The notes: generated by a model from the sequence alone, not told the origin. 64,000 bases of DNA from Skeletonema tropicum (GCA_037178625.1 CM074127.1:2294001-2358000), one strand, 5' to 3'. Shown: positions 10,251-22,144, numbered from the stretch's first letter. Numbers and translations are program-made.

Positions 10251-10508
10251 TTTCTTTGCAGATCCAGTTGTGCGTAAGTTATAAGTATGTTGAAATGCCC
10301 ATACTTAAGATCTCCCCAAAGATTCCAAATCCTCTAGTTCTGGCTGTTCCTACTGCATGCTTAGCGTAGGAATTAGTATCTGATCGTCATTTTCAGGGCT
10401 AAGCCTTTGAACGGCGCGCCACTACAGCTACTCGGGATCCATCCCGCCGTTATTTTTTTCGCACAACATCATGCTTGCCTCATACTTACAACTACTATCC
10501 ACTGCACC

Positions 10509-11234
10509 ATGGTTCTAGTTGACGTTATCTTCCTTGACATAGACGGAGTGCTCCTCCCCTTTGGCTCAGCAAAGAAGTCAAGTCAAGATGATAAGGACTA
10601 CAAATGCGATGATTGCATCTTCCCCAACAGCACCATGCATGCATTAACAACCCTGTTGCAAAAAGTTGGTGACATATCTCTAACGATCAAAGATAAAGGC
10701 AACACGCATCAAACAATCAGAGGAAACCCAGTATTGGTGCTGTCTTCTACGTGGCGTGCTCAACTAGAGTTTATTACAGATATAGTGGACAGCTTTAAGG
10801 GATACGTTGCTTTTGTACAGCAAAAGCAGCAGCTGCAGCAACCGGAAGTGCAACAAATATGGAAACCTCATCTCGATGCATTTTTTGATTTAGTAGATCC
10901 CTGCTATCATGCCACAAGACACGATGAAATATTTTCATGGGTAAGAGACAATGAAAAAGGAAAACATAGAAGCAGCAACGATAGCAGTAAGAAACGAAAG
11001 AGAAGAACACCTCAAGAGTTGGAGTGTACTGCGACAATGGTAGATTTTCAGGTACGGAGTTGGATTGCTTTAGATGACGAAGATTTAGTGAATGTAGAAG
11101 AAGATAGGGTAGAGAAAAAGGCAATACCACATGCTGTGAAAACAGAAAGCAGTGTTGGATTGACTTTACAAGATGTAGACCTCGGAGTGAAACTTTTAGA
11201 GGATCAAATGAATTCATTTTATCAGCTAACGTAA
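10509..11234 (+). CDS. HAD-fold domain protein
   Basis: 241-residue protein starting at the first in-frame ATG; the open frame upstream has none. HAD motif I is FLDIDGVLLPFG at the N-terminus, the motif II-like Ser lies in VLSSTWR, and an acidic motif WIALDDEDL stands at motif IV. This order (DIDGV, SSTWR, ALDDE) is that of the small HAD domain family also fused to RNA-repair proteins. A Lys/Arg-rich insertion (KKRKRRTP) sits before the last motif and may be a nuclear signal. Phosphohydrolase activity is plausible; the substrate is unknown. Confidence 0.65.
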   Translation: MVLVDVIFLDIDGVLLPFGSAKKSSQDDKDYKCDDCIFPNSTMHALTTLLQKVGDISLTIKDKGNTHQTIRGNPVLVLSSTWRAQLEFITDIVDSFKGYVAFVQQKQQLQQPEVQQIWKPHLDAFFDLVDPCYHATRHDEIFSWVRDNEKGKHRSSNDSSKKRKRRTPQELECTATMVDFQVRSWIALDDEDLVNVEEDRVEKKAIPHAVKTESSVGLTLQDVDLGVKLLEDQMNSFYQLT

Positions 11235-11276
11235 AAGACCTTTAATGATACAAAATCAAATCATCATTGCTATTGA

Positions 11277-13136
11277 TTACTCAGTATCAATCTTTGGTTG
11301 CTGCAAAGCAAAGAAAGCAGTAGAACCTTGCATTAATGAGCCATCTTGTGAATTATACAACCGTGACGTTCTAGAACAGTAATATTCTGGAACTGTATCC
11401 ATATCAGCCACAATACTATCAAGGCTTGCTGTGGAAGACGATTTGTCACTCTTTGGACGAAAGAATATCATATACTCTGTGAGGTAAGGTTCCCTGCTAA
11501 TGCTTTGTGACTTTGAAGAGAAAGTCATGTATCGTGGTGCCCGAAAGTAAGCACTGCCAATCAATCCAGCAATGTAATTTCCACCATCAAAGTCCAAAAT
11601 CACACGTTTCTCCTCTCTCTTCTTCATCCTACGAGCTTCATTCACAACAATCATACCTTCACTCTTGATATTGGCCATTGATGATAGAGATGTCGCTGTT
11701 CCCATGCAGCGTCCCCAGTTACATCTCTGCGCAATACTGGTGCCGTAATCCCATTCAAATTGCATTGTTACCTTTTGAACTCCCACAGACCATGTTGCAA
11801 ATCGATCTTCTTTGTCATCGTTACCCTTGGTTTCTTCTTTCTTTCCAAATCCTCTTGATGAGGTTTGTTGCAGTTTTGACGGTATGATGCTCTCACGAAT
11901 GAATGCATCACCAAGCCAAACGCCAGAGGTCAAGCCGAACATGCCAACGCTGTAGAGTTGCATTTCAGAAGCAGTTTGATCACTAGCGCCCATTCCTTGC
12001 TCGATTACCTTGTTGTTATGATTCTCTAATGATTTCATCAATCGCTCCATTTTATCCTCTTCCTCGTCATCATTCTGACTCTTTATTTCAAGAAAGTCTA
12101 ATGGGGATGGTCCTTCATTTTCTTTTCCTTTGTCACTTTTGAGTAAACTCGTTCTTGTTGGTTCTATATCTACAGCTTCTGATGTTGGCATTACTTTCTT
12201 CTCATCTGCAAGTACAAGCCCTATCAATCTGTACGAGCGGTCAGCATTATTTGTCGTTTGATCATTTCCTCTTTTTCTTTTCGCATTCTCTGCTGCCGTT
12301 CTTGCCGCCAAGATGGCAAAGTCATCGTCTTCCATCGCAGGTGCTTTATCGCTTGTATTGTCGTTTTCATCATTGATGCTTCCATACAACAAAAAGCATC
12401 GACTGCGCTCTAACTCAGAAACTGCCAACGTATGTTCAACAACAAATTCAACAGCAGTATGATCGATACCATTCAACAGTGATGGTGGTAACAATGGCAA
12501 TGGCGCGACATCCTCATCCTCCGTAGTAGATACAGACGGCAGCATAATATCATCCAGTGAATAGCTAGAATCGACTGAATCAACGTCTACATTCGCTCCC
12601 AAAGATATTGATCTCACAAATGGCAACGTCGATTCATCAAATTGTATAGATTCCACAAGCCGAAGTCCCTTCTCATTTTTGTTACTGCTCATCAATTCAC
12701 CCATATCAATCTTGACAGAACTTCTGTATGGTTTCGAAATACGTCCTTTCTTAATACCAGCCGCAGGGTCCATTGATACAGCGTAGGTGATTGCTCCATC
12801 TGCACACTCCCAATAATCAGCTTTTACCTCCTCATCCGAGTCACCATCAAGACCCATCGTATCCAATCCTGCAAGGAGAGAGCTCACTTGATCTGATTGT
12901 GTTTGCGATGTGGAAGTTTCGTGGAAAGATGATAGAGCGTTGTAGGCCTCTGCCTTTTGAGTCATTAATTCATCGGCAGTCGGCATATTGTTGTTTGTGT
13001 CCTCACCCCTTGATGAATATAATGTTGTTGTTCTTGTTATCGAATTGATAGGGACATGAAATGCATACGATGGTGGGATTGTCGTCATCATAATGTTGAC
13101 GACCACCGCCAGCGTTATTGACGAATAAGACACCAT
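11277..13136 (-). CDS. Plastid-targeted protein of unknown function
   Basis: 619 residues. The N-terminus is a signal peptide ending in SYAFHVPIN, the Phe-containing cleavage motif of diatom plastid pre-proteins, followed by a Ser/Thr/Arg-rich transit-like stretch. The middle is acidic and low in complexity. The last 200 residues look folded and rich in beta strands (FEWDYGTSIAQRCNWGRC, DFDGGNYIAGLIGSAYFRAP). I do not recognise the family. The gene is divergent from HSP90C with 366 bp between the two starts, so the two may share a promoter region. Confidence 0.7.
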   Translation of the reverse strand: MVSYSSITLAVVVNIMMTTIPPSYAFHVPINSITRTTTLYSSRGEDTNNNMPTADELMTQKAEAYNALSSFHETSTSQTQSDQVSSLLAGLDTMGLDGDSDEEVKADYWECADGAITYAVSMDPAAGIKKGRISKPYRSSVKIDMGELMSSNKNEKGLRLVESIQFDESTLPFVRSISLGANVDVDSVDSSYSLDDIMLPSVSTTEDEDVAPLPLLPPSLLNGIDHTAVEFVVEHTLAVSELERSRCFLLYGSINDENDNTSDKAPAMEDDDFAILAARTAAENAKRKRGNDQTTNNADRSYRLIGLVLADEKKVMPTSEAVDIEPTRTSLLKSDKGKENEGPSPLDFLEIKSQNDDEEEDKMERLMKSLENHNNKVIEQGMGASDQTASEMQLYSVGMFGLTSGVWLGDAFIRESIIPSKLQQTSSRGFGKKEETKGNDDKEDRFATWSVGVQKVTMQFEWDYGTSIAQRCNWGRCMGTATSLSSMANIKSEGMIVVNEARRMKKREEKRVILDFDGGNYIAGLIGSAYFRAPRYMTFSSKSQSISREPYLTEYMIFFRPKSDKSSSTASLDSIVADMDTVPEYYCSRTSRLYNSQDGSLMQGSTAFFALQQPKIDTE

Positions 13137-13502
13137 TCTTGATCGATATTATTCTTCGCACTAGACTTTCACTCTCGGCCAAGCTTTGACTGAAGTTGCC
13201 GACTCCTTGTCACACTGGTGGTAAGTGTATTGTCGACGACTATTCTTCTGTTATCGTACAACGAGACCGATCAGTGGTGTGATTCGACGACGACATCGAA
13301 GAATTGCACTTTTCATTAGTTCCACGGGGAACCTTTCCTGGCCGTCCGAATGCTTTTCCAAAGATTTTCCATCACATCATCACCGCACACCACACACCAT
13401 CACATCTTTGGAAATCTATGCTGATGTCAGTGCTTTCAGAGAGCTGCCGCCCGTCCTCATAATCTCTTGCGTACTACTCAAACAACTAATAATATCAACA
13501 CC
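13137..13502. promoter_or_regulatory. Shared intergenic region between divergent plastid genes
   Basis: 366 bp between two divergent start codons. It must hold both 5' leaders and promoters. I see no clear TATA box and no canonical run of heat-shock elements, although an HSP90 gene lies downstream. Confidence 0.4.
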
Positions 13503-15855
13503 ATGAAGCTCTACCAAGCAGCAGCCGCCTTGTTTGCATCGGCCGTAGCGGTCAGTGCTTTCACTACATCCAATGTGCCCATCAACCGCAACATCGGAAC
13601 ACGAACATTTGTTCCTAAATTCGGTACATCGTTGGCCATGTCGGACAGTGCTGTGATCGATGCTGAAACTGTTGAGGAGGGAGAAACCTTCGAGTAAGTG
13701 CTTTTCAATTTAAATATCACTGAAGCTAAAGTATTGCATGCACATCATGAGTACACTAATGCACTGCTTAATTATATTATTTGCAAACTCACATAGATTT
13801 CAAGCAGAAGTTGGACGTGTTATGGATATTATCATCAACTCCCTATACTCCAACAGAGATGTCTTCCTTCGCGAGCTCGTCTCAAATGCTGCCGATGCCT
13901 GCGACAAAAAGAGATTCCTCTCAATCACTGATGGAGATACCGCATCTCTTGCCAAACCTGAAATCAAAATCAAAAGCGACAAGGATGCCATGACTGTTAC
14001 CATTGAAGATACTGGTGTAGGTATGACTAAGTCGGAACTTCAGAATAACCTTGGAAGGATTGCTCAGTCTGGAACGAAGAAGTTTATGGAAGCACTTGGA
14101 GAAGGCAAAGCAGATGTAAACCTCATTGGTCAATTCGGTGTTGGATTTTATTCTGCCTACCTCGTTGCCGATAAGGTGGAAGTTGTAACCAAGTCAATGC
14201 AAGCAGATTCGCCTCAGCTCAAGTGGACTTCCGATGCCTCCAGCAGCTACACAATTTCCGAAGACAATTCCGATCCGATCGAGGGAAGTGGAACACGTTT
14301 GATCCTCCACTTGAAGGACGATGCGCTGGAATACATGGAATCCGCCAAACTCGAGGAGCTTCTTCAACACTACTCCGAGTTTGTTGAGTTCCCAATCTCT
14401 GTATGGAAGGAAAAGACGGAATACAAACAAGTTCCAGATGAGGAGGCCAACAAAGATTTGCCCGAGGGTGAAGAACCCAAGATGAAGACTGTTCCCGAGA
14501 CGACGGAAGATTATGAGCTTATGAATACCAACAAACCCATCTGGTTGCGAACTCCAAGTGACGTTACAGAGGAGGAGTACAAGGACTTTTACCAATCAGC
14601 ATTCCGTGCCACCTACGATGAACCAATGGCCCACACTCACTTCTCTCTTGAGGGACAAATTGAATGTAAATCCATCCTTTACATTCCTGGCATGCTCCCA
14701 TTTGAGCTTAGCCGTGACATGTTCGACGAAGATGCCAAGAACATCCGTCTTTACGTGAAGCGAGTCTTTATCAATGACAAATTCGAAGACATCGTCCCAC
14801 GTTGGCTCAAGTTTGTGCGCGGAGTTGTCGACTCACAGGATTTGCCACTGAACGTGAGTCGTGAGATCTTGCAGAAGAGTAAAGTTCTTAGCATTATCAA
14901 CAAACGTCTTGTGAGGAAGAGTTTGGATATGATCAAGGAGATTGAAAGTGACGAAGACGAGAGCAAATACATCATGTTCTGGAACAATTTCGGAAAGTAC
15001 CTCAAGGTTGGTGTGATTGAAGATCGACGCAACAAAGATGATATTGTGCCTTTGCTCCGTTTCTTCACTTCCAGAAGCGGTGAAGAGTATGCCAGTCTCG
15101 ACCAATATGTTGAGAACATGAAGGAGAATCAGAAACAAATCTTTTACGTGACTGCCGATGGAAAAGAGAAGGCCCAAATGAGTCCTGCTGCCGAGAAAGT
15201 TAGAAGCCGTGGGTACGAAGTGATTTATTTGACTGAACCTATTGACGAGATCATGATTGAGAATGTATCCGAATACAAGGATTTCAAGTTGGTTGATGTC
15301 TCCAAGGAGGGCTTGAGTTTCGATGACGAAGACAAGGAAGAGCGTAAGAAGAAGGAAGAAGAACTCAACGTTGACCACAAGGCCGTGAAGGACTACCTCG
15401 AGGGTGCATTGGCTGGAAAGGTCCAAAAGGTTCAAATCACTGATCTTCTCTCAGATAGCCCCGCAGCTTTGGTGCAATCTGCCTACGGTATGAGCCCAAC
15501 TATGCAACGTTACATGAAAGCCCAAAATGTCGCCGCTGGCGGATCCGACGATGGAATGATGGGAAGCTTCAATCAAGCAGTGCTGGAAGTGAATCCAACT
15601 CACCCAATTGTCCAAGACTTGGAACGCATGGTGCGATCTCAGGGAGAGGAGAGCGACGAAGCCAAAGACTTTGCCGTATTATTGTATGACGTCGCTGCCT
15701 TGACCAGTGGATATGAAATTGAAGATTCTGGAGACTTTGCGAAGAGAATTTTGTCAATGATGACTCTCAAATCAAAGTCTGATATTAGAGACGCCGAGGT
15801 TGAAGCTCAAAACGTGGTGCAAGAACCAGTTGAGGATAACCACGAGAATGTTTAA
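13503..15855 (+). CDS. Plastid HSP90 chaperone (HSP90C)
   Basis: Exon 1 is 13503-13693, the 103-bp intron 13694-13796 and exon 2 13797-15855, giving 749 residues. The join restores the family start ETFEFQAEVGR. HSP90 signatures are clear: NSLYSNRDVFLREL, the ATPase pocket (EDTGVGMT, GQFGVGFYSAYLVADKV), a charged linker (EEANKDLPEGEE), the middle-domain segment LPLNVSREILQ and the dimerisation domain. The N-terminus is a signal peptide with the plastid motif VSAFTTS. The C-terminus ends NHENV, without the cytosolic MEEVD or the ER retention signal KDEL. Together these place it in the plastid stroma, where HSP90C folds imported proteins. Confidence 0.93.
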
Positions 15856-15966
15856 TTGTTTGGACGTCGTTAATCACTTAATAGTTTAATTGCATGAAGC
15901 TAAGCTAGCTAGTTCAAATAATAGAGCAACTACCTACATATAATTCATGAGGTCAGTCACCTATTT

Positions 15967-17259
15967 TTAAAGAATTGCAGGTAACTTTTGATCATAAATC
16001 ATATCCATAAGTGTCTCAGCACTTCTCATACCATCTCCATCTCTGGTTTTTGAGTCGCATCTTTGCCACGCCACCAACGATGCAAATGTTCCTGCATTCA
16101 ATGGGCATACCCTCCATTTACTTCCCCACGAACTAGCTGCAAGACTAAAACCGGCAAACAAAGCATCTCCGGCACCATTAGTGTTGACACCACCGTGCTC
16201 AATCTTGAATGCAGGTACATGCACTTGCGTCCCTGCATCCCATTGACTCATTGCCATGTTGCATTCTGAAGATGAAAGTTGCTGTAATCGTTCAGCATCC
16301 GGTGTCACAGACACGAACGCCCCTTTGGATCCAAGTGACAGCAACACTACTGCACAGCCATGCTCATGAAATGATGATATTTGAGACAACAGTTTCGAGC
16401 TTACCAGACTGTTGCTTTCGTCATCGCCATCATTAGAAGCAGTGGAAGGAGATGATGATGATGAAAGCACCATTGCCTCGTCTTCATTTAAATGCAACAC
16501 GTCAATCTCACTTAATGCTGGAATCAAAGCTGCCTTGGCAACTGCTGTATCAGATCCATCAACTCCATTAAGGTCAACTGCAATCAAAACTTTATTCTCG
16601 TCCGATGATAGCTTGTCACGTACATTTTCTAGCATTGTTTTCAATGCATCACCTTGCATTTTGGGCATCAAATGTGGATATCCAAACAGAAAAGCTCTAG
16701 GCGGAGGAGGAGGAGGATTCGACAATGATTCTGAATCAGTAACAAAGTATTTATCTACCTGTTGCAACATTTCGTCAGAGGTAAAGCCATCGTTACATGC
16801 CAAGTTCACAAAGCATGCACGTTTCCCAGTCTGAAAAATTGGTAGCACCGCCATAGATGTACGCGCTGAATCATCGGAAAGTACAAGTCGAGTGGAGGCA
16901 CCCGCTCGACGATAGAATTCCAGCATCGTATCACCCGCAAAGTCTGGTCCAATCTTTGTAATTACGTGTACTTCCTCTTGTTGTTGTGTTTTCATCAGTA
17001 ATGCAAGTGTAGTTGCAGTCATGGAAGCTGACCCACCTGCACAGTGGATAGCCTCATCGTATCGTTCGATGGCTTCATCACTTCCAGATTGGGTGCACCC
17101 TACTAGTTGTAGATCGAGGCAACTCAATCCTGCGCAGATGATGCTCCCTCCCATTGTGTTTTTGTCGGTGTTGGAATTTCTGGCGTTTTGTGAGTAGAGG
17201 CTCGATGTCGTGACGGCGGCAACAGCAGTGAAAGATTTGGCAATGGATGTGAGTAGCAT
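15967..17259 (-). CDS. pfkB-family carbohydrate/nucleoside kinase
   Basis: 430-residue ribokinase-fold enzyme that should transfer phosphate from ATP to a sugar or nucleoside hydroxyl. The first pfkB-type motif is HCAGGSASMTATTLALL, in which the Asn usual at this site is Met. The second signature is NTNGAGDALFAGF, holding the catalytic Asp and the anion hole. A hydrophobic N-terminus (residues 1-25) precedes a possible second start, MGGSIICAGL, where the kinase fold begins, so the leader may target an organelle. Substrate not predictable. Convergent with HSP90C, 111 bp away. Confidence 0.8.
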   Translation of the reverse strand: MLLTSIAKSFTAVAAVTTSSLYSQNARNSNTDKNTMGGSIICAGLSCLDLQLVGCTQSGSDEAIERYDEAIHCAGGSASMTATTLALLMKTQQQEEVHVITKIGPDFAGDTMLEFYRRAGASTRLVLSDDSARTSMAVLPIFQTGKRACFVNLACNDGFTSDEMLQQVDKYFVTDSESLSNPPPPPPRAFLFGYPHLMPKMQGDALKTMLENVRDKLSSDENKVLIAVDLNGVDGSDTAVAKAALIPALSEIDVLHLNEDEAMVLSSSSSPSTASNDGDDESNSLVSSKLLSQISSFHEHGCAVVLLSLGSKGAFVSVTPDAERLQQLSSSECNMAMSQWDAGTQVHVPAFKIEHGGVNTNGAGDALFAGFSLAASSWGSKWRVCPLNAGTFASLVAWQRCDSKTRDGDGMRSAETLMDMIYDQKLPAIL

Positions 17260-17536
17260 TAGCTGTTTGTGGATAGGTTAGAGCTTCTCTAGCTGTCTAC
17301 TAAGAAACCTTTCTTAGCGTGTATGTGAATGTGCGCCATGGTATGGTTGTGAACTACTCTGATGACGAATGACGCCTTGGGTAGAATAGAGAATAAAGAA
17401 TCAGGATAACCGTGAATAGGAGTCGAATCTAATGCAATCATATGCCGAATGAAAAATGATAATTGCGTTGTTGCTTTGCTGCTCCGCTAATAAGTATTGA
17501 TTTGACACCGCTACAAATTATTACTACCACCATACA

Positions 17537-18318
17537 ATGGACGGAGAAACACCAAGTTGGCTCGAGACTGAAGCTGCGGCTCCAGCCCCTACCCCGGTAC
17601 CTGTGCCAGAGCCGACGTCTGAGCCCGAAACATTTGATTTAAATGAGCCTGCTGCACCCTCGGAAAAGACCGCCCGTGCTCCGACAGATAATATTGCTGG
17701 CTCAATTATGAATACTATCAATACCACCGAAAATAAACCAGAGAAAGAAGTGGATGAGAGTGATTTGCCCAAGATGATCTTTGTTATGAGATTGCTGAAT
17801 TTGGCTGCTGCCGGTCTTCTTATTGCAGTATCGGTAAGATTTTTATGTCACAAAACACAAATGATTCGTGCATATACAAAAGATCTACATTATATTGTAC
17901 TAACAACTTGTTTCAGATTGTCCAATTGGTTGGATTACCTCATATTTCAGTATGGATCATGGCATTGTACGCCACCTTTGGGGGAATCTTAGTCTGCTGC
18001 CTAGAAACCCAATTAAAATTCATCCGAACAACTATTGCCATGAACTTTGGCTTCCTCTTCAACTCAGTGTACCGTTTCTTATTTTACTGCCTAATGGCAA
18101 GTGTTTCATGGGGATATGAAAATCTTCTTGGTAAGATTACAGCAATAGTGTTGGGTGTTACTGCGGTGTTTAATACATTTGTCATTTGTAGATATCCGTC
18201 CTATCGAAAGCAGAGGGAAAAGATTGCCGCTGAGGAGGACAAACGTATCCAGGCAAAGATCAATCAGCAGGTTAGGAAACAGGCCTTTAGTCAGATGGGA
18301 TGGGGAGGATCTAAGTAA
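17537..18318 (+). CDS. COPI-associated-type membrane protein
   Basis: Exon 1 is 17537-17833, the intron 17834-17916 and exon 2 17917-18318, giving 232 residues. The acidic Pro/Glu-rich cytosolic N-terminus (residues 1-80) is followed by four hydrophobic segments and a charged C-terminal helix (YRKQREKIAAEEDKR). The MRLLNLAAAGLLIAVS opening of the first membrane segment and the four-helix layout match the COPI-associated protein family of the early secretory pathway. Intron removal fuses the first helix to IVQLVGLPHISVW, which supports the exon call. Function is inferred from family only. Confidence 0.7.
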
Positions 18319-18530
18319 TTAAAGTTACCTATGTGTTATGTTTGTAGGGGCGTCTGGGCTTATGGTGATGATGCCGGTCGCGTCATTGCTTTCAAAAACA
18401 AATGAACAAGGGGTGTTGGGTATTTAGAAAATAATGTATTTGTGCTTCATTATCGTTGTGTAAATATCAGAGTCAACAGTGATACAGTTTCATTACACGA
18501 TTATCATTATGCAACGACGGCCAATGTTTC

Positions 18531-19970
18531 CTAACGCAGATTCCGTCTCGAAGTTTTGAACATGAATGCCGCCGAAGTAAGCAAATCTACTGCTTCCTCC
18601 TCCTCATCCACAGTACTCTCCCCATCCCCATCCTTGTCACGCCTCTTTTTGTACGAAAGGGCAAATTTGGCATCAGCATCCAACGACGGTGTGCCAGTCA
18701 CATTACCCAGCATACCCAAATGCTGACCGTCATCCTGCTCTTCCTCCACACCTTTCATTCTCGCCTCCATGATAACTCGTGTCTGTTCTGGTGGTAAAAG
18801 AGGGAAGGGTGCCTTCCTCATTGTAACGGTGCAATTTGATTCGGCAGACTCGTGGACAAACTTCATGTGTTTTCGTAGCGGAGACCCAATGAGTGGATGT
18901 TCCTCTGGATCTCTCTTGTTTAGTTGTTGTTCCTCTTGTTGTTGATGTACCCCAGAGCTACTAGCAGTGTTGCCTTGACTATTGGAATCGTCTTGGCGAT
19001 GAGCCGCGTCTGCTGTACTACTGCTGCTACTATTGTTGCCTGATGCAGCCTGCACTTCAACCTCTTCCATCAATTGAGTATTATCTCGAGTCAACTTGTC
19101 ACATTTGCGTTCAAGTCTCGAATTCCGTTTCATGAGTTTTTCATTATCCTTTTCCAATGCTCGCAATTGTCTCTTTAGCATTTCGGTTTCATCATCAGTA
19201 GTAGCCTCACTGTTGCCTTCAATGGCTGGTGGAGATAGATTGGACTGAGATGATGAATTGGCCTTTTGGGGAGATGAAAAAGTACCCTTTTGAGGAGAAG
19301 ATGTAGAGGAAGTACCCTTTTTTGGAGACTTCCTTCTTTGTCGTTGCATGGCTGGTGACAAAACTCGGACACCATCCTTGCTTGTAAATGAATAGGGTGC
19401 CGCCGCTGCGTCGATGGAAGCAGCAGGTAGGTTTGATTCATTCTCTTTTTCGCAATGGCTTGGATTATACGGCGCTGTTTCATTACCGTCAGCGTGTTCG
19501 ACAAAAGTCTTATTCTCGTCAGGTTGCTGCTGACGATGCTTTCGCCGTGTAGTCGTCTTGACCTCGTTTTGGTGGTGACGAGGTTCTTTCAAAGTACTCT
19601 GATTGCTTCCATCATCATTGCTGCCACGTTGAGAAGGCACGGTCGCTGAATTGAACCGATTGATTTGATCTCGAACTCTTGACCGGTGTGCAGCACTAGC
19701 CATATCACTGCCACTAGCAGCAGCACCATTGTGACGATGATGATGACGAGACGGGCTCTGCTTGTTGTTGTCCCGTGTGCTGTTGCTGTTGCTGTTGCTG
19801 TCCACTTCTGCCATTCTGGATTGGACCTGCTCGTAGAATTGAGAGCCCTTGTGGGCAGCCGTGGCGGCTAGCTTTGTTCCGCGGCGTGCTGCTTTGGATA
19901 TCTTCTTGATTGGGCTTTTGTCCTTGATATTCATCATTATTGGACTGCGGTTGTTGCTGTTGCTCATCAT
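18531..19970 (-). CDS. Low-complexity coiled-coil protein, unknown
   Basis: 479 residues, mostly disordered. The N-terminus is basic (SPIKKISKAARRGTKLAATA), followed by Ser/Asn/His/Gln-rich stretches and repeated SPQKGTFSSPQK-like motifs. A short coiled coil (about residues 262-310, TEMLKRQLRALEKDNEKLMK) has leucine-zipper-like heptads. The C-terminus carries PFPLLPPEQTRVIMEARM. No enzyme motif is visible. The basic N-terminus could bind nucleic acid or membranes; this is a guess. A single open frame of this length and the sustained charge pattern support a real gene. Confidence 0.65.
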   Translation of the reverse strand: MMSNSNNRSPIMMNIKDKSPIKKISKAARRGTKLAATAAHKGSQFYEQVQSRMAEVDSNSNSNSTRDNNKQSPSRHHHRHNGAAASGSDMASAAHRSRVRDQINRFNSATVPSQRGSNDDGSNQSTLKEPRHHQNEVKTTTRRKHRQQQPDENKTFVEHADGNETAPYNPSHCEKENESNLPAASIDAAAAPYSFTSKDGVRVLSPAMQRQRRKSPKKGTSSTSSPQKGTFSSPQKANSSSQSNLSPPAIEGNSEATTDDETEMLKRQLRALEKDNEKLMKRNSRLERKCDKLTRDNTQLMEEVEVQAASGNNSSSSSTADAAHRQDDSNSQGNTASSSGVHQQQEEQQLNKRDPEEHPLIGSPLRKHMKFVHESAESNCTVTMRKAPFPLLPPEQTRVIMEARMKGVEEEQDDGQHLGMLGNVTGTPSLDADAKFALSYKKRRDKDGDGESTVDEEEEAVDLLTSAAFMFKTSRRNLR

Positions 19971-20449
19971 GGTTGCATGCTATGCTGGTGTTGCTCTTCC
20001 CTACTGCTACTGCTACTGATGCCCAAGCCTACTCTGGATTTTGATGCCATCGCCAAAGAAAAAAAATGATGTCGGGCGGGGCGGGGCGGTCGGCCGGGCG
20101 GTCCTCCAAAACTTCACCCCCTAAAATTCCAAATCTTTGGGAAAAATTTTATTCCCTAGCTTTCTAACACGAATACTGTCACTTTAACTTGACCTACCCC
20201 CCGCCCTTGAAAAACGGGGGTGAAATTCTGGATCTTTCATATTGACGGGCAGATGAATTCTCTTGCCCCAAGAAATCCCCCAAGACAAGTATATTGGGTA
20301 CCAGAGACGGAGCTGGTGTTCATTTATTGACAACTTTACACCAGATTCGGTGATAATTAGTTCTGCTCAAAAGGGGGTCGGAACCTCTATCCCGAATTTT
20401 CAAAGATTTTCAAATCCTGCTCACACTCACATTTTTTACAATCACAACC
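19971..20449. other. Intergenic region between divergent genes
   Basis: 479 bp between the coiled-coil gene and the SNAP gene. A strongly G-rich strand at 20073-20104 (GGGCGGGGCGGGGCGG) could form a G-quadruplex or Sp1-like GC box. Nothing else recognised. Confidence 0.4.
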
Positions 20450-22144
20450 ATGGCACACTACAAGCGAGACCAAGCGTCCAACCGCGACGCTCTCTTCGGA
20501 GGAGCCAGCAGTGGCGGTGGTGGTGGAGGAGGGAGGAAATCAAGGCCATCGTCAACACGCTCGGCGGCTTCTCCAACCACAGCTGCTGTTCGTCCTGCGA
20601 CGTCTCCCACAGCGGCTGCTGTACCAAGACAGTCACCCCGAGCCGTTGCTGCAGCAGGACCCCGTTCCACCCTTGGCAGTAATACCTCCAGCACGCCTAC
20701 CAATGATCCGCAAATCACCCCAGGTCCATCTTCAATCTTTGGGGGCAAAGTAGCCTCACGTACTAGACTTGTATCCATCCTCAATGGTCAAGCGAAAATT
20801 GATAAAATGGCCGAAGCCGAAGATTATCGATTGAAAGCAAAGCAGGCAATGACCCGTGGAATATTCTCCAAACCGGATCCGATTAGTGCGGCAAATTTTT
20901 ATAAACGAGCTGCGGATGCATACAAGGCTTGTGGAGAGAATAGATTGGAACGGTAAGAGAGAGTAGAATATACATGATTGTTGTGATTTTCTCATTACAA
21001 CTCATCAGAATCTCATCCTATTATACTATATCTTGTTTCATTTCACAGTCTACACCGAATTGCCTCTGGAGACTTGCAAATGGGACAGGACGCATACGCC
21101 ACAGCTGCAGCAGAATACACACGCGCGGCAGAACTGGCTGAAATCAGCGATGAAACACTTGCACGTAAACGACAAGAATGTCACAAATTACACTCTGACG
21201 CGGCAACCGCTTGGGCCAACATGGGAGAGAAGGGCAGATCTGCCGAATCGACAGTCAAGGCAGCGTTTGGATTGATCATGGGGCAAGAGGTGACTGCGGC
21301 TATTGACAAAAAGGCATTGGCTCGAATTGAGGAATCTATTGAAACGTTTGTTCCAGATCCGTTGAATCGAAAACGAAATTATCGTCGTGAGGGAATCTCT
21401 GCGTATGATGATCCCAATGCCGATCCAAATGACCAATCTGCCCAGAGAGCTGCTTTAGAATTGGCAAAACAAAATATTGTAACTGATTCATATGCCAATG
21501 AAACATTGTTCCAAATTGGAGCTGAATTAATCCGTCGACGACACTACGAATCTGCATTATATGCACTAGGTGCAGGTACAGCTTCATTGGAAGCGGAAGG
21601 ATTCGCCACCATTTCTTTGTCTCGGGCATATGTATCTGAAACAATATTAACACTTGCCATGGGTGACACAGTGGCAGCCTCGCAGGACTTTCAGCGTGTT
21701 CATTTGCAGCGGACGTCGTATTTGTCTTCGAGGGAGTGTGCATTGGGAGAAGACTTGATCCGGGCGTGTGATGCCATGGATTTGGATGCATTGGATGAGG
21801 CACGTTCAAAGACAGGACCTCATCGGGCGGCGTTGGCGAATTTAGAACCTGCATTGAGAGGATTGGTGATGGAAATTCGTGTTAGTGGAAGAGCTAAGAA
21901 GGAAAAGAAGAGTGTGGATGTCATGTCTAAGAAGCCGGCCAAAACAGCTGTGGCTGTTGCACCAGCAACTGTAGCTTCACCTAGAAAGTTTCCACCTACA
22001 TCACCTAAAGCAGAACAATCTAGTGAAGATGTCCTGAAGGAAACGGCTGCTAGTTTTGAGGAAATGGACGATCTTATGGATTCTATGGGTCTTGGTGACG
22101 ACGACGATGAAGAAGAAGACGACGATGAAATTGATCTGACATAA
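20450..22144 (+). CDS. SNAP-family (alpha/gamma-SNAP) vesicle-fusion adaptor
   Basis: Exon 1 is 20450-20952, the intron 20953-21048 and exon 2 21049-22144, giving 532 residues. After a disordered Gly/Ser/Ala-rich N-terminus of about 110 residues, TPR-like helical pairs follow (AANFYKRAADAYKACGE, AAAEYTRAAELAEIS, NETLFQIGAELIRRRHYESAL). Near the end lies the SNAP signature region (LSSRECALGEDLIRACDAMD). SNAP proteins recruit the ATPase NSF to SNARE complexes. The long N-terminal extension and the acidic tail (DDDDEEEDDDEID) are unusual. Gamma-SNAP is somewhat more likely than alpha, but this is not settled. Confidence 0.72.

Noticed and set aside
13137..13502. Heat-shock element upstream of HSP90C
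   Set aside because: TTCCACGGGGAAC near 13319 resembles inverted nGAAn units, but the spacing does not fit the consensus.
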